64,000 nucleotides of DNA. Source: Shimia sp022448905 (GTDB taxonomy: Bacteria; Pseudomonadota; Alphaproteobacteria; Rhodobacterales; Rhodobacteraceae). The notes beneath the pieces were generated by a model that saw only the letters and a list, made by a program, of their open reading frames with translations, was not told the origin of the DNA and made no database searches. The stretch covers positions 4,468,409 to 4,532,408 of the forward strand of contig NZ_CP138953.1 of the NCBI RefSeq assembly GCF_047126315.1, in the 5' to 3' direction. The position numbers and the translations under genes are program-made. Below, one piece after another: positions 16,103 through 25,824 of the stretch (positions are counted from its first letter, which is position 1; the number at the start of each line of letters is the position of its first letter).

Positions 16103-18451
16103 TTATTTGTCGAACTTGTAGTCTTTGGGGAAGCCATAGGGCGCTTTCTTGCCCACCCCGGCCCGTTTCCCAAGCCAATCTGACAGGTCTGGCTCGTGCC
16201 GCGTTTTGCCACTGCCGCCCATCGACCAGGTCAGACCATTTTCCCATTCAAAGGTGGTGATATCGGACAGCCCGCCGTCCAGCTCCAGCGTACCCTGACG
16301 CCCGCGCGCCATGTTATACTTCTGAATTCGCACACCTTTTCCGCGCCCAAGCTCTGGCATCTCGGAAATCGGGAACACCAAGAAACGGCCGTTTTTGGAC
16401 ACCACAGCCACATGATCACCCGACACAGGCTTACAGATCATCGCGCGAATGTCGTCTTTCACGTTTAGCACCTGTTTGCCCGTCCGCGTCTGCGCAATCA
16501 CGTCTTTTTCCGGCACCACAAACCCGTCACCCGCGCTGCTGGCCACCAGCAGCTTGCGATCCGGCTTATGCACAAAAATGTCAATGATTTCAGCCTCATT
16601 CGGCAGATCCACCATCAGCCGCACAGGTTCCCCCATGCCACGCCCGCCCGGCAAATTCGCCGCGCTCAGCGTGTAGAACCGCCCATTGGAGCCAAACATC
16701 AAAAGCCGGTCCGTCGTCTCCGCATGGAAGATGAATCGCGGCCCGTCACCATCCTTGAACTTCAGCTCCCGCTTCAGATCAATGTGGCCAGACATGGCGC
16801 GAATCCAGCCCATCTGAGAGCAGACAATCGTCACCGGCTCACGGTCGATCATCGCCTCAATCGGCACCTCTTCAACTTCCGCCGCCTCGGCAAACACCGT
16901 GCGCCGCGCACCAGCTTCATAGCCCTTGCCGAAGGTCTTCTTCGCTTCTTTCAGCTGCTCGGAAATCCGCTCCCACTGCAGGTCGTCGCTGCCCAAAAGC
17001 GCAACGATTCCAGCGCGTTCTTCCTGAAGCGCATCCCGCTCCCGGATCAACTCCAGCTCTTCAAGACGCCGCAAGCTGCGCAGGCGCATGTTGAGGATCG
17101 CCTCGGATTGCACCTCGGTCAGCTGGGTGGCACCAGAGCCCGGCAACGGAGATTTGTAGTCCTTTTCATCCAGCGCGCGTGGGTGGTCCTGATCCCAGTC
17201 CTCCGCCATCAACGCCTGCTTCGGCGCATCGTCATAGCGGATGATGTCGATCACTCGGTCCAGGTTGAGGAAGGCGATGATGAAGCCTTCCAAGACCTCC
17301 AGACGGTGGTCAATCTTCTCCATCCGGTGCTTGGACCGGCGAATGAGAACCTCGCGACGGAAGTCCAAAAACGCCCGCAGAACCTCTTTCATGGAGCAAA
17401 CTTTTGGCGTCACCCCATCAATCAAGACGTTCATATTCAAAGAGAATCGAATCTCTAGATCACTGCTGCGATAAAGCATGTTCATGAGCACATCCGGCTC
17501 AACATTCTTGCTCTTCGGCTCCAGGATCACGCGAATGTCATCGGCCGATTCATCGCGCACATCCGCAAGAATAGGCACCTTCTTGGTCTGGATCAGCTCC
17601 GCCAGCTTTTCGATCAGCTTGGACTTCTGAACCTGATACGGGATCTCAGTGACCACAATCTGCCACTGCCCGCGCCCAAGGTCTTCTTTCTCCCACTTAC
17701 AGCGCAGCCGGAAAGAGCCACGCCCCGTGCGGTAGGCCTGCGCAATGCTTTCAGGCGGCTCAACAATCACGCCCCCGGTCGGGAAGTCCGGCCCCGGCAC
17801 GTAGTTCAGCAACGTGTCATCGCGCACATCCGGCGTCTTGATCATGTGCAAGCAGGCGTCGCACAGCTCGCTGATGTTATGCGGCGGAATATTGGTCGCC
17901 ATACCCACCGCAATCCCGGAGGCACCGTTTGCCAGAAGGTTCGGGAAGGTCGCCGGCAGAACCACCGGCTCGCTCAGCGTGCCGTCATAATTCTCTCTGA
18001 AATCAACAGCATCCTCATTGAGGCCTTCCAGCAAGGCTTCCGCCACAGAGGTCATCCGCGCCTCTGTGTATCGGCTCGCCGCCGGGTTATCCCCGTCGAT
18101 GTTGCCGAAGTTACCCTGCCCGTCGACCAACGGATAGCGCACGTTGAAGTCCTGCGCCAAACGCGCCATCGCGTCATAAATCGCCGCATCGCCGTGCGGG
18201 TGATAGTTGCCCATCACGTCGCCGGAAATCTTCGCCGATTTCCGGAAGCCGCCCGTCGCGCTAAGCTTTAGTTCACGCATCGCATACAGAATACGGCGGT
18301 GAACGGGTTTTAGCCCGTCCCGCGCGTCCGGCAGCGCCCGGTGCATAATCGTACTCAGCGCATAGGTCAGGTAGCGATCGCCAATCGCCCGCCGCAGCGG
18401 CTCAGTCACATTCTGTGTAGGGAGTTCGTCGTCATCGATCAGGTCAGTCAT
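16103..18451 (-). CDS. parC: DNA topoisomerase IV subunit A
   Basis: ParC of 782 residues, the breakage-reunion subunit that decatenates daughter chromosomes with ParE. The catalytic tyrosine lies in AASRYTEARMT. The start shows RYLTYALSTIMHRALPDARDGLKPVHRRILY, and the quinolone region NYHPHGDAAIYDAMARLAQ follows. The C-terminal beta-pinwheel shows degenerate blades rather than a GyrA box, which favours ParC over GyrA. Translation starts at 18451. parE is not in the window. Confidence 0.95.
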   Translation of the reverse strand: MTDLIDDDELPTQNVTEPLRRAIGDRYLTYALSTIMHRALPDARDGLKPVHRRILYAMRELKLSATGGFRKSAKISGDVMGNYHPHGDAAIYDAMARLAQDFNVRYPLVDGQGNFGNIDGDNPAASRYTEARMTSVAEALLEGLNEDAVDFRENYDGTLSEPVVLPATFPNLLANGASGIAVGMATNIPPHNISELCDACLHMIKTPDVRDDTLLNYVPGPDFPTGGVIVEPPESIAQAYRTGRGSFRLRCKWEKEDLGRGQWQIVVTEIPYQVQKSKLIEKLAELIQTKKVPILADVRDESADDIRVILEPKSKNVEPDVLMNMLYRSSDLEIRFSLNMNVLIDGVTPKVCSMKEVLRAFLDFRREVLIRRSKHRMEKIDHRLEVLEGFIIAFLNLDRVIDIIRYDDAPKQALMAEDWDQDHPRALDEKDYKSPLPGSGATQLTEVQSEAILNMRLRSLRRLEELELIRERDALQEERAGIVALLGSDDLQWERISEQLKEAKKTFGKGYEAGARRTVFAEAAEVEEVPIEAMIDREPVTIVCSQMGWIRAMSGHIDLKRELKFKDGDGPRFIFHAETTDRLLMFGSNGRFYTLSAANLPGGRGMGEPVRLMVDLPNEAEIIDIFVHKPDRKLLVASSAGDGFVVPEKDVIAQTRTGKQVLNVKDDIRAMICKPVSGDHVAVVSKNGRFLVFPISEMPELGRGKGVRIQKYNMARGRQGTLELDGGLSDITTFEWENGLTWSMGGSGKTRHEPDLSDWLGKRAGVGKKAPYGFPKDYKFDK

Positions 18452-18612
18452 ACCCCGCTGATAGCTTTTGCCGATGCGCCGGTAAAGCAGATGCGAGGGA
18501 ACACTCGCGAATTTTTCCCCGACGTGTTATGATGTGTGCAGTGTAAACCTTTGTTTGATCCTGTAATGCGACAGTGTTGTGAGTACGGGTGATTCTCTCG
18601 GGGGTTGATTAA

Positions 18613-19227
18613 GTGAACAAGTTTGTAATTATCAGTTTTGCATTTCTAGGCTTTGTATTTTGGGAGCTCAGCGGCGGGTCAGATTTCGAACCCAAAACGC
18701 GGGTTCAAACGGCCGACAAGAAGGCTCCACAGCAAGTTGAAGACGCGCCGGTTGTGGCGCGGGCGGCTTTGTCTGTGCCGATCATCAAGGCGTCTGCCAC
18801 GCCTGCAGATACACAAAGCGCTGCCACGCCTGTCTTGTTGTCTGCAGAAGCAACCAATTTGCATGAAGCCGACACAACGCAACCGGCGCAACCGGTTGTC
18901 GTGGCTTCGCTTGTTACGGGACTTGAGTCTTTTGCCACACCGGGCGCGCCAGTGCTTGTGAAACCGACCGTGACCGACGCCGACGTGCAGGACACGCTGG
19001 CCTTGGCTCTGGAATCGCAAAGCGCACCCGACCTACGCCGCGTACGTGGTTCTCGCGTTAACATGCGCGGCGGTCCAGGCACATCTTACAACGTGCTCAT
19101 GGTCCTACCGCGTGATCGCGAAGTGGAAGTCTTGCGCGAGAATGGCTCCGGCTGGGTCAAGCTCAAGGATAGCGAAACAGGTCGAATCGGCTGGATGGCC
19201 AGTAAAATGCTGGTGGCATCGAACTGA
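18613..19227 (+). CDS. SH3-domain protein with membrane anchor
   Basis: A 204-residue protein. An N-terminal hydrophobic helix (FVIISFAFLGFVFWEL) is followed by an Ala/Pro/Thr-rich linker (about 30-130). A bacterial SH3 domain (about 138-200) shows VRGSRVNMRGGPGTSYNVLMVL and GWMASKML. Such domains bind peptidoglycan or peptides in the periplasm. The start is GTG with GGGGG upstream. It is divergent from parC. Confidence 0.8.
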   Translation: MNKFVIISFAFLGFVFWELSGGSDFEPKTRVQTADKKAPQQVEDAPVVARAALSVPIIKASATPADTQSAATPVLLSAEATNLHEADTTQPAQPVVVASLVTGLESFATPGAPVLVKPTVTDADVQDTLALALESQSAPDLRRVRGSRVNMRGGPGTSYNVLMVLPRDREVEVLRENGSGWVKLKDSETGRIGWMASKMLVASN

Positions 19228-19272
19228 ACTGCTCCCTAAGTTGCAAAAAACTCATTTTGCGACGGGGCGTCG

Positions 19273-20106
19273 ATGTCACAGAAATCCATTTTAATCACCG
19301 GCTGCTCGTCCGGAATCGGCCTGGCAGCAGCACATAGCCTGCGCGCCCGTGGTTGGCGCGTGTTTGCTTCGTGCCGCAACCCCGACGACTGCAAACACTT
19401 GGTTTCGGAAGGCTTTGACAGCCCCCGCATTGAATTGCGCGATGCTGAAAGCATCCACGCTGGCCTACAAGAGGTTTTGGCGTCCACAGGGGGCACGCTG
19501 GATGCCCTCTTCAACAACGGTGCCCGCGGCATGCCCGGCGCAGTCGAAGACCTCCCTGCCGATGGCCTGCGCGACCTCATGGAAAGCAATGTCATCGGCT
19601 GGCATGACCTCACGCGCCAAGTGATCCCCGTCATGCGGGCGCAGGGCCATGGCCGGATTGTTCAAAACTCTTCGGTCCTAGGCTACGTCTCGATGCGGTA
19701 TCGCGGCGCCTACGTGGCGAGCAAACATGCCATCGAGGGCCTCACTGACAGCCTGCGCATCGAGCTGCGCGACACACCCATCCACGTCAGCCTGATTGAG
19801 CCCGGCCCGATAACCTCTGACATGCGCAAGAACAATGCGGCGCAGTTCTTTGAGTGGATCGATTGGGAAAACTCCGCCTTTGCGGAGGACTACAGACACG
19901 GGCTGGTCAAACGGTTCACCGAGAAGCAGGAAGGCCTGGACCCGTTTGAGCTCCCCGCAGAGGCCGTGTGCAAGAAACTGATCCACGCGGTGGAGGCTAA
20001 TCGCCCGCGTGCGCGATACCGCGTTACTACCCCCGCCCACATCATGAATGTGTTTCGACGCGCCCTGCCAACGTCCTTCCTTGATTGGGTGATCGCCAGG
20101 GCTTGA
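19273..20106 (+). CDS. Short-chain dehydrogenase/reductase
   Basis: A classical SDR of 277 residues. The cofactor motif is TGCSSGIG (8-15), NNGARG replaces NNAG, Ser is in QNSSVLGY, and the catalytic YVASK is at about residue 149. The C-terminal region (AHIMNVFRRALPTSFLDWVIAR) is typical of the retinol/steroid-dehydrogenase-like group. The substrate is unknown. It is 45 nt after the SH3 gene, so possibly cotranscribed. Confidence 0.88.
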   Translation: MSQKSILITGCSSGIGLAAAHSLRARGWRVFASCRNPDDCKHLVSEGFDSPRIELRDAESIHAGLQEVLASTGGTLDALFNNGARGMPGAVEDLPADGLRDLMESNVIGWHDLTRQVIPVMRAQGHGRIVQNSSVLGYVSMRYRGAYVASKHAIEGLTDSLRIELRDTPIHVSLIEPGPITSDMRKNNAAQFFEWIDWENSAFAEDYRHGLVKRFTEKQEGLDPFELPAEAVCKKLIHAVEANRPRARYRVTTPAHIMNVFRRALPTSFLDWVIARA

Positions 20107-20185
20107 TGCGACGTAGTGTCAGAGGTGGTTCAGTTTTGGGCAATGACCCGCTACACCAGTGCCACCGCTGAACATGGAGACCCCT

Positions 20186-20389
20186 ATGGCAAACGATCCC
20201 CTCTTCTGGCTTATCGCAGTCACCTGCCTGGCCGTGCTGTTCATCCTTCTGGTTGGCATCGGAGGATTTGCCAAAGGTGGCGAGTTTAACAAAAAATATG
20301 CCAACAAAATCATGCGCCTACGTCTACTCGCGCAGTTCATTGCGGTCATTCTGATCGTTGGTTTTGTCTGGCTACGCAGCGGAGGCTGA
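20186..20389 (+). CDS. HIG1-type twin-transmembrane protein
   Basis: A 67-residue membrane protein with two helices flanking a basic Gly-rich loop (FAKGGEFNKKYANKIMRLR), the HIG1/RCF1 pattern. Alphaproteobacterial members are thought to associate with respiratory complexes. The start at 20186 is fixed by GGAG 7 nt upstream; two in-frame ATGs lie further up. It precedes the adenosyltransferase gene by 4 nt, so the two form an operon. Confidence 0.8.
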   Translation: MANDPLFWLIAVTCLAVLFILLVGIGGFAKGGEFNKKYANKIMRLRLLAQFIAVILIVGFVWLRSGG

Positions 20390-20393
20390 GCAC

Positions 20394-20966
20394 ATGGTTG
20401 TTCTCAACAAAATCTACACGCGCACCGGAGATAAAGGCACCACAGCCTTGGGCAATGGCGACAGAGTCGCCAAACATGACGCACGCGTGGCCGCCTATGG
20501 CACCACCGACGAGCTCAACGCTTTCCTCGGTGTCGCTCGTCTGCATGCCGAAGGTGACATGGACGCGGCGCTCGCTCGCATTCAGAACGACCTGTTTGAT
20601 TTGGGCGCAGATCTGTGCCGCCCCGACATGGCCAAAGATGCCGAGGCCGAGTACCCGCCGCTGCGGGTGGTTGCCAGTCAGGTCTCCCGTCTTGAAAGCG
20701 AAATTGACGACATGAATGCCCAACTGGAGCCTTTGCGCAGCTTCATCCTGCCCGGCGGCTCTGCACTGGCTGCCCAGCTGCATGTGTGCCGCACGGTTGC
20801 CCGACGTGCAGAACGGTTGTCCGTAGATCTGGCGCAATCTGAGGACATCAATGCTGATGCGGTGACCTATCTCAATCGCCTCAGCGACTGGTTCTTTGTG
20901 GCAGCGCGCATCGCCAACCATGAAGGCCGTGCCGACGTGCTTTGGGTTCCTGGCGCGAATCGCTAG
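20394..20966 (+). CDS. Cob(I)alamin adenosyltransferase, PduO type
   Basis: A 190-residue ATP:cob(I)alamin adenosyltransferase that makes adenosylcobalamin. It shows NKIYTRTGDKGTTALGNG at the N terminus, AYGTTDELNAFLGVA, and the ATP/B12 site FILPGGS...RTVARRAER with SEDINADAVTYLNRLSDWFF at the C end. GGAGG lies 8 nt before the ATG. The product would serve adenosylcobalamin enzymes such as methylmalonyl-CoA mutase, which are not in this window. Confidence 0.93.
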   Translation: MVVLNKIYTRTGDKGTTALGNGDRVAKHDARVAAYGTTDELNAFLGVARLHAEGDMDAALARIQNDLFDLGADLCRPDMAKDAEAEYPPLRVVASQVSRLESEIDDMNAQLEPLRSFILPGGSALAAQLHVCRTVARRAERLSVDLAQSEDINADAVTYLNRLSDWFFVAARIANHEGRADVLWVPGANR

Positions 20967-21213
20967 ATGGTTGAGTGAGGCCGTTAGCGCCAACAAGGTA
21001 GTTGACGCAAATTCCCCTTACGTAACTTTTCTGCGCCGCGGAAACATTCTTGCAAAAAACGTGGCGTGAAAACGCTGATACGCGACGTCGTTGCGCCTAA
21101 ACGTGACGATTTTGCTCTGTTTCGCCAGCGTTGCACACTATATCAACGCGGTGAGAGCATTCCGATGAGCTGCCTTTAGGCGGCTTTGACAAACTTTGAG
21201 GAGTCCTACGCCC

Positions 21214-21972
21214 ATGAAGGTACTAGTACCTGTCAAGCGCGTGATTGACTACAACGTGAAGGTCCGCGTGAAAGCGGATGGCACAGGTGTCGATCTCGCC
21301 AACGTGAAAATGTCCATGAACCCGTTTGATGAGATCGCCGTTGAAGAGGCCATCCGTCTGAAGGAAGCGGGCAAAGCGGACGAAATCGTCGCAGTTTCCA
21401 TCGGTGTGAAGCAAGCTCAGGAAACCCTGCGCACCGCTCTTGCCATGGGTGCCGACCGCGCCATTCTGGTTGTTGCTGCTGACAGCGTTGACCAGGACAT
21501 CGAGCCACTGGCCGTTGCCAAAATCCTCGCCAAAGTGGTTGAGGAAGAGCAGCCAGGTGTTGTGCTCTGTGGCAAGCAAGCGATCGACAACGACATGAAC
21601 GCCACCGGCCAGATGTTGTCTGCGCTGCTGGGTTGGTCCCAGGCGACCTTTGCTTCCGAAGTCGACATCGACGGCGACAAGGCTGTTGTAACCCGCGAAG
21701 TGGATGGCGGTCTGCAGACCATCAAGGTCAACACACCAACCATCATCACCGTGGACCTGCGTTTGAACGAGCCGCGTTATGCGTCCCTGCCAAACATCAT
21801 GAAGGCGAAGAAAAAGCCGCTGGATGAGAAAACCGCTGCCGACTACGGCGTGGATGTCACTCCGCGTCTGGAAGTTGTGAAGACTTCTGAGCCATCTGAG
21901 CGTGCCGCCGGCATCATCGTAGGCTCCGTCGACGAGCTGGTTGAGAAACTCAAAGAAGCGGGGGCTGTGTAA
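21214..21972 (+). CDS. etfB: Electron transfer flavoprotein beta subunit
   Basis: EtfB (FixA-like), 252 residues, binds AMP and pairs with EtfA to carry electrons from acyl-CoA dehydrogenases to ETF-ubiquinone oxidoreductase. It begins MKVLVPVKRVIDYNVKVRVK, and LCGKQAIDNDMNATGQMLSALLGW is the family signature. GAGGAG precedes the ATG at 21214. Its stop overlaps the etfA start by one base. The 247 nt before it hold no gene; no clear promoter stands out. Confidence 0.95.
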   Translation: MKVLVPVKRVIDYNVKVRVKADGTGVDLANVKMSMNPFDEIAVEEAIRLKEAGKADEIVAVSIGVKQAQETLRTALAMGADRAILVVAADSVDQDIEPLAVAKILAKVVEEEQPGVVLCGKQAIDNDMNATGQMLSALLGWSQATFASEVDIDGDKAVVTREVDGGLQTIKVNTPTIITVDLRLNEPRYASLPNIMKAKKKPLDEKTAADYGVDVTPRLEVVKTSEPSERAAGIIVGSVDELVEKLKEAGAV

Positions 21973-22901
21973 TGGCTGTTCTTCTTCTCGCAGAAGTCAA
22001 CAACGGCGAACTGGCGTTGGACGCCACCGCCAAAGCTGTCACCGCTGCCAAAGCACTGGGTGATGTAACCGTTCTGGCTGCTGGTGCCTCTGCTGCCGCA
22101 GCTGGCGAAGCCGCTGCCAAGATCGACGGTGTTGCCAAGGTTTTGGTTGCCGAAGACGCATCTCTGGGCCACCGCCTGGCGGAACCAACAGCTGCGCTAA
22201 TCGTTTCCCTCGCGGGTGACTACAGCCACATCGTGGCCCCAGCGACCACCGACGCCAAGAACGTGATGCCACGCGTGGCCGCGCTTCTGGACGTGATGGT
22301 GCTGTCGGACGTGACCGCAGTGGTTGACGCAGACACTTTCGAGCGTCCGATCTACGCCGGTAACGCGATCCAGACCGTGAAGTCTAACGACTCCACCAAA
22401 GTCATCACCTTCCGGACGTCGACCTTCGACGCGGCAGGCGAAGGCGGTTCCGCTTCTGTGGAAACCGTTGGCGCAGCCGACAATCCAGGCCTGTCCGAAT
22501 GGGTTGAAGACAAAGTGGCCGAAAGCGATCGTCCAGAACTGACCTCCGCAGGTGTGGTTGTCTCCGGCGGCCGTGGCGTTGGTTCTGAAGAAGACTTCAA
22601 AATCCTCGAAGCCCTGGCTGACAAGCTGGGCGCAGCTGTTGGTGCATCCCGTGCCGCGGTTGACTCCGGCTACGCACCAAACGACTGGCAGGTTGGCCAG
22701 ACCGGTAAGGTGGTTGCACCAGAGCTTTACATCGCAGCGGGTATCTCCGGCGCAATCCAGCACCTGGCCGGCATGAAAGACTCCAAGATCATCGTTGCGA
22801 TCAACAAAGACGAAGAAGCGCCTATCTTCCAGGTTGCTGACTTTGGTCTGGTTGCCGATCTGTTTGAAGCAGTGCCAGCGCTGACAGAGAAACTCGGCTA
22901 A
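21972..22901 (+). CDS. etfA: Electron transfer flavoprotein alpha subunit
   Basis: EtfA (FixB-like), 309 residues, carries FAD. The C-terminal domain has VVVSGGRGVGSEEDF, GASRAAVDSGYAPNDWQVGQTG and YIAAGISGAIQHLAGMKDS, the FAD-binding signature. It is cotranscribed with etfB and ends at a strong terminator. Confidence 0.95.
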   Translation: MAVLLLAEVNNGELALDATAKAVTAAKALGDVTVLAAGASAAAAGEAAAKIDGVAKVLVAEDASLGHRLAEPTAALIVSLAGDYSHIVAPATTDAKNVMPRVAALLDVMVLSDVTAVVDADTFERPIYAGNAIQTVKSNDSTKVITFRTSTFDAAGEGGSASVETVGAADNPGLSEWVEDKVAESDRPELTSAGVVVSGGRGVGSEEDFKILEALADKLGAAVGASRAAVDSGYAPNDWQVGQTGKVVAPELYIAAGISGAIQHLAGMKDSKIIVAINKDEEAPIFQVADFGLVADLFEAVPALTEKLG

Positions 22902-22924
22902 ACTCCGGCCACTCACAAGACATG

Positions 22925-22953
22925 AAGGCCCGCCTTTTCAGGCGGGCCTTTTT
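22925..22953 (+). terminator. Intrinsic terminator of etfBA
   Basis: AAGGCCCGCC (22925-22934), loop TTTTCA, GGCGGGCCTT (22941-22950), then TTT. Confidence 0.85.
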
Positions 22954-22974
22954 CATTGGGCGTGTGGCGTGGTC

Positions 22975-23802
22975 TTAGGTCAGCTTCGCCAGCGGCTTTT
23001 GCAACGCGTCAGCCGCCTCCTGATGGGCTGAAACACCCAGCATCCGTTGCGCCGCGACACGTTCCATATCTGTGCATTGCATACCTGTGATGCCCTGCGC
23101 TTGCGCGTCCTCGCTCACCACCACTTCGACAATGTCATCCACCATAGGGCGCAGTTCTTCGATCATCAGCCGGTCTACAAACAAGGGGTCTGGTCCCAAA
23201 CCGCTTGTCCCCATGGCCGTTTCCGGCGCATGGTCCGCCACCCAGAGCAGGACAATCTTGCCGCCAATCGTGTTCAGCAACAACTTCATACGTGCGCTCC
23301 ACGCCATGCGCAGTTCGTCCCGCACCATGGCGTAACGGTCCGGCGCCCGCGCGCACAGTGTACCCAGCATATGTCGGGTAAAATGGAACTCGCTAAAGTC
23401 GATCTCGTTGAACACCATCTGCATCATGTTGGAAGCGCCAATAAAGCGGTCGTTCCGACGCGGGTGCACCTTGTAATACCGGTTGGACATATTCTGCGCG
23501 CCCATGACCTGAACAACGGTCACTTCGGATTGCTGCGCAATATGCAACACCGACGGCTCCGCAAGAAACGCGTCGATACCCGCATTCACATACCCAAAGT
23601 TCACACAATTGATCGGCAGCGCCTCATCCAGCAGACTGACAAACGGCTGCGGTACAAACTTGCCGTAGGTTTCCGTACCCCCAAGAAACGCAACAAAGGG
23701 CTCGTCGAGCGCCTTCTGAGGACCACGAAACAATAATCGCGATTCCCCGTATTGGCACGGCTCATAATTGAGCTCGGTGCCAGACATCTTTTCGTAAGAC
23801 AT
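22975..23802 (-). CDS. DUF6473-like protein
   Basis: A 275-residue protein of a family I associate with Rhodobacteraceae (DUF6473). It has ESRLLFRGPQKALDEPFVAFLGGTETYGKFVPQPF near the start, then a Rossmann-like VVQVMGAQNMSNRYYKVHPRRNDRF. The layout suggests an SGNH/sulfotransferase-like alpha/beta fold, but no catalytic motif is certain. The start region is duplicated: GGTGAGAAAAT occurs at the ribosome site and again 15 nt upstream. Confidence 0.65.
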   Translation of the reverse strand: MSYEKMSGTELNYEPCQYGESRLLFRGPQKALDEPFVAFLGGTETYGKFVPQPFVSLLDEALPINCVNFGYVNAGIDAFLAEPSVLHIAQQSEVTVVQVMGAQNMSNRYYKVHPRRNDRFIGASNMMQMVFNEIDFSEFHFTRHMLGTLCARAPDRYAMVRDELRMAWSARMKLLLNTIGGKIVLLWVADHAPETAMGTSGLGPDPLFVDRLMIEELRPMVDDIVEVVVSEDAQAQGITGMQCTDMERVAAQRMLGVSAHQEAADALQKPLAKLT

Positions 23803-23963
23803 TTTCTCACCACTAATTTTCTCACCCAGTAGAGAGAATCGCCGAAAGCCCTTGCGAAAAAGCTAATGCGCGATTTTGTGGCAAGTTTTAAAGGCCTTAT
23901 CCACTTGCAGCTACTACGTGCGCGGGCCTATGGTCAGCCAGGGATTTTGAGAGGATTTCACTT

Positions 23964-24839
23964 ATGGACATCAAGTCGATTGGCGTCGTTGGAGCAGGCC
24001 AGATGGGCAACGGTATCGCGCATGTAATGGCGCTGGCCGGATATGATGTTCTTCTGAATGATATCAACCAGAACGCGCTGGAAGCAGCCGTTGGGCGCAT
24101 CGACAAAAACCTCGAACGGCAGGTGAGCCGCGAGATGATTTCCGCCGAAGAAAAAGCCGCCGCAATGGGGCGGATAGAGACCACATTGGAGCTGCCAGCA
24201 CTTGGCGGAACCGACTTGGTAATCGAAGCGGCCACAGAGCGTGAAGAGATCAAGCATCAAATTTTTGATACTTTGAAGCCCCACCTTGGCCCCGATACCC
24301 TCCTCACGTCAAACACATCATCAATTTCCATCACGCGACTCGCGTCTCGTACGGATCGTCCGGAACGCTTCATGGGTTTCCACTTCATGAACCCGGTGCC
24401 GATGATGAAACTGGTCGAGCTGATCCGCGGCATCGCCACCGACGAAGACACCTACCAGACGTGTCTGGGCATCGTGGAGCGCCTCGGCAAGACCGCCGCC
24501 AGCGCCGAGGACTTCCCGGCCTTTATCGTGAACCGCATCCTGATTCCAATGATCAACGAAGCCTGCTACACGCTCTATGAAGGCGTTGGCAATGTGGCTT
24601 CCATCGACAACGCAATGAAGCTGGGCGCGAACCACCCGATGGGCCCTTTGGAGCTGGCCGACTTTATTGGCTTGGACACCTGCTTGGCGATTATGAATGT
24701 GCTGCACGACGGCCTGGCGGACACCAAGTACCGCCCATGTCCTCTGCTTACCAAATATGTCGAAGCGGGATGGCTTGGCCGCAAAACCAAACGCGGTTTT
24801 TATGACTACAGAGGCGACGTACCGGTGCCAACGCGCTAA
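23964..24839 (+). CDS. 3-hydroxybutyryl-CoA dehydrogenase
   Basis: A 291-residue 3-hydroxyacyl-CoA dehydrogenase of the short (Hbd/PaaH) type. The NAD site is GVVGAGQMGNGIAHVMA (about 7-23). The catalytic His is in GFHFMNPVPMMKLVE, and the dimerisation domain NRILIPMINEA..GVGNVASIDNAMKLGANHPMGPLELADFIGLD follows. It interconverts acetoacetyl-CoA and 3-hydroxybutyryl-CoA in fatty-acid or polyhydroxybutyrate metabolism, matching the nearby ETF genes. Confidence 0.93.
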   Translation: MDIKSIGVVGAGQMGNGIAHVMALAGYDVLLNDINQNALEAAVGRIDKNLERQVSREMISAEEKAAAMGRIETTLELPALGGTDLVIEAATEREEIKHQIFDTLKPHLGPDTLLTSNTSSISITRLASRTDRPERFMGFHFMNPVPMMKLVELIRGIATDEDTYQTCLGIVERLGKTAASAEDFPAFIVNRILIPMINEACYTLYEGVGNVASIDNAMKLGANHPMGPLELADFIGLDTCLAIMNVLHDGLADTKYRPCPLLTKYVEAGWLGRKTKRGFYDYRGDVPVPTR

Positions 24840-24854
24840 CACAAAACCAAAAGC

Positions 24855-24886
24855 AAAAACGCGAGGTTCCGACCTCGCGTTTTTTT
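24855..24886. terminator. Bidirectional intrinsic terminator
   Basis: ACGCGAGGT (24859-24867), loop TCCG, ACCTCGCGT (24872-24880). It is flanked by a run of T on the plus strand and A5 on the left, so it ends both the dehydrogenase gene and the convergent acyltransferase operon. Confidence 0.9.
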
Positions 24887-24909
24887 GTTTTGAGCCATCT
24901 AAAGAGAAA

Positions 24910-25797
24910 TCAGGCGTTCTTTCCGAGGTCCAGCGTGTGCTGGCGCAACCACGCCATAAATCCACGTGGATCAGATTGGAGCTGCTCCATTTGCTCATCT
25001 GTCAGCGGCGCACCAACGACAGGTGCCTGCGGCTTGTCGCAGGATCGAACAATCTCGTGTAGCAGCAACCCCTGCCGCAGAATTGGCGATAGTTTGTTTG
25101 CGATCTGATAGGCACGGCTGTTTTGACCAGGGTAGAAAATCGGAACCACGCGTGCGCCAGAACGGCGGATCATCTGCGCAGTGAAGACGTTCCACTCTTG
25201 TTCAATGGCCGGTCCAAACCAGGTGTCCGAGCTCATGACAACACCCGAGGGGAACAGTGCAACGACGCCCCCGTCTTTCAAGTGCGCCATCGCCTTGCCG
25301 CGCATTTCAACCATTTTGCGCTGCGCGTCGGGGTCGTGCGGAAAAGGCACTGGGATCATGAAGCTGGACGCGGCTTCATCAAGCCCGGTCAGCACGGAGC
25401 GCGTCAAAATACGATAATCTTGGCGTACACGGCCGATCAAATCCGCAAAAATCATGCCGTCCACCATCCCGTGCGGGTGATTGGCCACAACCACGACAGG
25501 ACCTTCTGACGGAATGTTCTGGAGTTGCTCGAGCGGCGTTTGCAGCTCAATACCCATCACATTGAGCGCGCCACGCCAGAACTTCTGGCCGCGGTATTTC
25601 TCATTGTCGCGTTCAAACTTGTTGACCATGCGCAAGATTTTTAACTTGCCAGTCATCCACTCGATTGCGCGAATTGCAAACGAGGTCCAGCGGTCATCAA
25701 AGGAATTGGCATAGGTCAACGTGCGGCGATCATAGACCTGACCTTCCGTCTCTGATGCAGGCTTTGCGACCTGCGCCTCTGGCACCGTATCTACCAA
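24910..25797 (-). CDS. PlsC-like lysophospholipid acyltransferase
   Basis: A 295-residue acyltransferase. The HxxxxD-type motif is NHPHGMVDG (about residues 105-113), with a later FPSGVV block. A hydrophobic or amphipathic N terminus precedes it. It probably acylates a lysolipid at the inner membrane; the acceptor is unknown. The start appears to be TTG at 25797, preceded by AGGAAGA; no ATG or GTG gives a full domain. It is 27 nt behind ptsH and may be the last gene of the chvI operon. Confidence 0.8.
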   Translation of the reverse strand: MVDTVPEAQVAKPASETEGQVYDRRTLTYANSFDDRWTSFAIRAIEWMTGKLKILRMVNKFERDNEKYRGQKFWRGALNVMGIELQTPLEQLQNIPSEGPVVVVANHPHGMVDGMIFADLIGRVRQDYRILTRSVLTGLDEAASSFMIPVPFPHDPDAQRKMVEMRGKAMAHLKDGGVVALFPSGVVMSSDTWFGPAIEQEWNVFTAQMIRRSGARVVPIFYPGQNSRAYQIANKLSPILRQGLLLHEIVRSCDKPQAPVVGAPLTDEQMEQLQSDPRGFMAWLRQHTLDLGKNA

Positions 25798-25824
25798 ATT
25801 CGTCTTCCTACGCCGTGGCCCTTG

